This document shows positions 62,447 to 64,000 of a stretch of DNA of 64,000 nt, in pieces. Numbering within the stretch: the stretch's first letter is position 1; every line of letters begins with the position of its first letter. The notes beneath the pieces were generated by a model that worked only from the letters and a program-made list of their open reading frames with translations, had not been told where the DNA came from and did not search any database. The stretch covers positions 3,360,014 through 3,424,013 of the forward strand of contig CP034987.1 in the NCBI GenBank assembly GCA_004026145.2, in the 5' to 3' direction. Source of the stretch: Takifugu bimaculatus. Taxonomy: Eukaryota > Chordata > Actinopteri > Tetraodontiformes > Tetraodontidae. The translations under genes and the position numbers were made by a program.

Positions 62447-64000
62447 ATGTAATAACTTTTTCCCTGAAAGTTTGGCCCCCTCGTCTGTGCCCCAGCCAGG
62501 CAGCGCTGCGCCGTGTGCTGCGTCCTCTGGCGCCCCGCTCGCCGCGGGGGGACAGATGGCGCGCAAGATGCTGCGTCCGTCTGGTGCAGGTAGACGCTTG
62601 TTTACCTCCCTCTCGGTTTGAAATGAGCTTAAAAACGCCAAAGCTCGGATTAAACGCCTTTGACCGGCTAGAAAAATGCCAGATTTTATTTATTAGCATG
62701 TTAACGTGCACGCGGTGGCCCCCACCAGACAGGTCTGCCCGCTTCCTCCGCTCCAGCAATGTCCTCCATTGCAAATTGCCACGGCTCACAAGGAGTGGGG
62801 GGTGTGGGGGGGGTTAACCGGGGTCACAGCAGAGCAGCTCCTGGAAAGATCCATTTCTGGGCCCAGCGTGAATGCTGGGGTGCAGATTGGAATATCTGCG
62901 GGGAGGTGTTGCTGGAGCAGCTCCTGGAGGAGCGGAGGGAGGCGTGAGGAGGAGCAGAAAGGTTCTGGGTTCATGACGCAGCTCGTGCTCCAACGTCCGT
63001 TCGCTCGCTCTAACCGGGTTTAATCAACAAGTGACGTGAAAACCAGATCTGAGCTTAAGATCTGAGCCATTTTCCTGATGTCCCAACAGACCCCCCCCCC
63101 CCCCCCCCCCGCACTTCCATCTTGACCTTGAAACCTGCAGGGGACAATCCGAGCTGAACCCTGTGACCCAGATCGAACTGTAATCAGAGAAAGCATTCAG
63201 TCTGGATTACGCAGGTTTGGAAACGGTGGCGTGATCCAGCGCGGCTTTAGCCTCCTAATTAGTCCTAAGAAGTCCCCGCGTTGCTAATCTGCTGCGGCCG
63301 GTGAGGCTAATCTGCCCGTTTAACCCAAACGGGGACAAACAGAGACATCTTCTGTCCACATGTCCACGGGGGATCCGGTGGGTGAGAGCAGGGGTCACAC
63401 GCAGGTCCAGACACTAAAGTCGGTGTCACACGGACACTTTTCTCTTGCTGTGTAAATAAGCAGAACCATTATAGCAGCGGCTAACAGACCTTTGAGGTCA
63501 AAGCCCGCAGCCATCGGGACATTCAAGGAGAGGCGGGAGGTCAGAGGTCACCCAAAGCAATTTATAGATCCCGACGATTCTTTACAGCCGGCAGTAAATA
63601 GGTACGCAAAAAAAAAAACTAGAAATGTGAAAAGGAACATCAAACATGGCTCATACGTGTTTGTAGAGCAAATTAGAAACTTCTCAACTTATTACAATAT
63701 TATTTTCACTTCTATTGGCGGAGACGCCTGTTTGTAAATATTTACACTATTTAACTGCGTTCGGTGTTTGTTTCATGGTGACAGTTATTAACTAATAATG
63801 ATAATTGTTATTTTAAGGTCCAACTGCCCCAGGAGCGCACCCGGGGCGCGCTGGTGAGAATCACGCACGCTTCCGCTTTAAAGCAGCAGCGCTGCGTGCG
63901 GCTGCCAGAGTGTGCGGGGCGCTGCGGAGCCACGGAGCTGCTCCCGCTGCTGCAGCCTGCTTTCGCCTCCAGTAAAGAGGGGGTGGGGGGGGGAAAGAAA
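62447..64000. other. intergenic DNA, GC-rich at the right edge, possible promoter of the next gene
   Basis: Low-complexity features dominate: a GT-rich G run near 62796-62815, a C run of about 20 at 63091-63110, and an A run near 63608. From about 63825 the DNA becomes CpG-rich (for example GCGCACCCGGGGCGCGCTGG) and could be a CpG-island promoter or leader continuing beyond the window. No coding exon was recognised. Confidence 0.35.

Overview
This window looks like nuclear DNA from a teleost fish. The genes are vertebrate and split into many short exons with GT-AG introns. Spacing is compact, CpG-rich promoters sit ahead of first exons, and fish-type repeats are present: L2-like LINEs ending in a CAATCAAT tail, tRNA-derived SINEs and a Tc1-like remnant. 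I assembled gene models by hand from splice sites, reading-frame continuity and remembered family sequences. No search was run. The species cannot be told.

Layout. At 1-1450 (minus) lies the 5' part of an unidentified gene. At 3700-9300 (minus) is azin1, antizyme inhibitor 1, with nine coding exons; its 5' leader carries the conserved polyamine-sensing upstream reading frame that ends in Pro-Pro-Trp. At 10.1-16.2 kb (plus) is atp6v1c1, V-ATPase subunit C, complete at 382 residues. At 16.8-19.3 kb (plus) is baalc, a small acylated membrane protein. At 19.65-28.7 kb is a repeat-rich island: two L2-like LINE copies in the same orientation, GGAGA satellites, and between them a HIPK-like kinase gene with a frameshift. 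At 29.2-46 kb (plus) is spire1, a KIND/WH2/Spir-box/FYVE-type actin nucleator, with 18 coding exons. At 48.9-62.4 kb (plus) is fam91a1, a trans-Golgi vesicle-capture factor, with 24 coding exons. The last 1.5 kb is repeat- and GC-rich and may hold the promoter of the next gene.

Functional links. azin1, atp6v1c1 and baalc are neighbours in human 8q22, so this is conserved linkage. fam91a1 is on human 8q24. spire1 and fam91a1 both act in membrane trafficking (actin tracks; Golgi tethering), but their adjacency looks like chromosome history rather than a working cluster.

Most notable points. (1) The azin1 upstream frame starts at AUU, is split over two exons and ends in PPW. (2) A 63-base near-perfect inverted repeat lies in a fam91a1 intron. 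(3) A divergent HIPK-like kinase with an altered catalytic loop and a one-base deletion is flanked by direct repeats. (4) Single extra bases occur in spire1 (one) and fam91a1 (two), in genes that otherwise read cleanly, which points to assembly errors unless reads show otherwise.
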